In this document: piece by piece, positions 63,428-64,000 of the stretch
Numbering within the stretch: position 1 is the stretch's first letter
Layout: every line of letters begins with the position of its first letter
Translations under genes and position numbers: made by a program
Assembly (NCBI GenBank): GCA_963838235.1
Contig: CAWIQJ010000005.1
Span: forward strand, 186,001 to 250,000
DNA from: JAFECT01 sp963838235
GTDB lineage: Bacteria > Pseudomonadota > Alphaproteobacteria > Caulobacterales > Caulobacteraceae
Direction of reading: 5' to 3'
Length of the DNA stretch: 64,000 nucleotides
Notes under the pieces: model-generated
What the model was told of the DNA's origin: nothing
Database searches by the model: none
The model's input: the letters and a program-made list of their open reading frames with translations, nothing else

Positions 63428-63863
63428 TGACCCGCCGGATGGGTACGGCGCCGGCACTGCGAGCAGCACCTAGAATAGAAAAAATATCACGGAAGCGGGC
63501 GGCTATTGGAACAGGGCCGCTGTCGGCCCGGGTCAGCGACAGGTCCGGCGTGAGGCGGCTGCCGATATACTCAAAATTCCCAAGCATGGTTAATATTCAT
63601 ACCCTATTCTAGAATTCGTCTCTGTAGAAATCTCAGGCTCAACACTCTAAATATGCCCATACTTGGGTATCATCACCCCCGAATCTAATCATAATCATAG
63701 CGAACATTTTGGGTTAACCTTATATTGAGGTTTACAAATCATTACCGAACCTCTAGGTTTCCGGCAACGGTGGGAGATGGGGGGTCTTCTCTCGCTCACC
63801 GTTGGACGGCCATTGCCAATCGGGCGTGGTTTGACTTCAACACGTGAGACTGGGGTTACCTCC
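63428..63863 (+). promoter_or_regulatory. AT-rich pilA upstream region with CtrA-like box
   Basis: No gene is visible in this 436-bp stretch; its later half is much richer in A/T than the rest of the window. A TTAA-N7-TTGA sequence at 63714-63728 is one mismatch from the CtrA box TTAA-N7-TTAA. A GGGTATCA site occurs near 63666. In Caulobacter, pilA is activated by CtrA, so cell-cycle control is inferred. Confidence 0.6.
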
Positions 63864-64000
63864 ATGACTAAGCTTCTCTCGTTCGCGCGCGACGAATCCG
63901 GCGCCTCGGCGGCCGAATACGCGCTGATCCTCGCCGTCGTGTGTGCGGCGATCGCCGGCGCGCTCGTCTTCCTGAAGGGCGCCATCCAGAACGCCACCAA
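63864..64000 (+). CDS. pilA: Flp-type pilin PilA, truncated by window end
   Basis: The N-terminal 45 residues are MTKLLSFARDESGASAAEYA, then LILAVVCAAIAGALVFLKGA. The leader is short and basic, with cleavage expected after Gly (G/ASAAEY), and the Glu-Tyr of the mature Flp pilin is present. This is the type IVb pilin polymerised by the tad/cpa machinery, which probably continues beyond the window. Confidence 0.92.
   Translation, partial: MTKLLSFARDESGASAAEYALILAVVCAAIAGALVFLKGAIQNAT

Noticed and set aside
1..64000. Insertion sequences, prophage, integrases, tRNA or rRNA genes
   Set aside because: I found no transposase, integrase, phage structural motif or cloverleaf-like sequence that I could support by reading.

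Overview
The window is high-GC DNA with tightly packed genes and many 1-4 bp start/stop overlaps. It fits an alphaproteobacterium, probably Caulobacteraceae (Phenylobacterium- or Caulobacter-like). The grounds are an RpoE-ChrR singlet-oxygen module, a complete paaABCDE set, tad-type pseudopilins with an Flp pilin whose upstream region carries a CtrA-like box, and palindromic intergenic repeats of the kind common in that group. The assignment is an inference from gene content; no rRNA or tRNA was seen.

Layout. (1) 0-5.4 kb: two divergent operons for photo-oxidative stress and lipid modification. rpoE-chrR-DUF1295-CFA-like methyltransferase runs left and FAD oxidoreductase-DUF1365 runs right, each behind an identical ECF-type promoter. 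(2) 5.2-11.5 kb: a sulfotransferase with a DUF6065 gene, two tandem secreted Cys-rich paralogues, an S9 peptidase and a DUF983 protein. (3) 11.5-15.5 kb: a TetR regulator divergent from a fused E1 alpha/beta 2-oxoacid dehydrogenase and its E2. (4) 16-25.6 kb: a frame-broken S53 peptidase, two near-identical PilQ-like secretins, an intact CFA synthase, a nitrobindin-like barrel, two small secreted proteins and a glycosidase-like protein. (5) 25.6-40 kb: phenylacetate catabolism (paaZ, paaK, paaG, paaI, paaJ, paaABCDE) with a HisC-like aminotransferase and a TPR-sulfotransferase. (6) 40-47.6 kb: DUF1993, dipeptidase, a SnoaL/NTF2-like protein, the molybdenum cofactor operon moaD-moaE-moaB-moaC-moeA-moaA, and a GST. 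(7) 47.8-51.6 kb: CHASE2 protein, small secreted protein, M48 protease. (8) 51.8-64 kb: LuxR-type regulators and three sets of TadE/TadG pseudopilins around a lipid/ABC-transporter block, ending in a truncated pilA that probably opens a larger tad/cpa locus.

How the genes work together. The same 26-bp TetR-type operator lies upstream of the 2-oxoacid dehydrogenase, between paaZ and paaK, and upstream of paaA. One regulator, most likely the TetR gene at 11.5 kb, may therefore coordinate a route from phenylalanine or 2-oxo acids to phenylacetyl-CoA and on to central metabolism.

Caution. Many conserved genes are split by single-base frame changes, densely at 36.3-39.0 kb and 47.8-50.3 kb. Several are repaired by removing one base from a short run. 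I read these as mainly sequencing or assembly errors, not true pseudogenes, and give each such gene one span.
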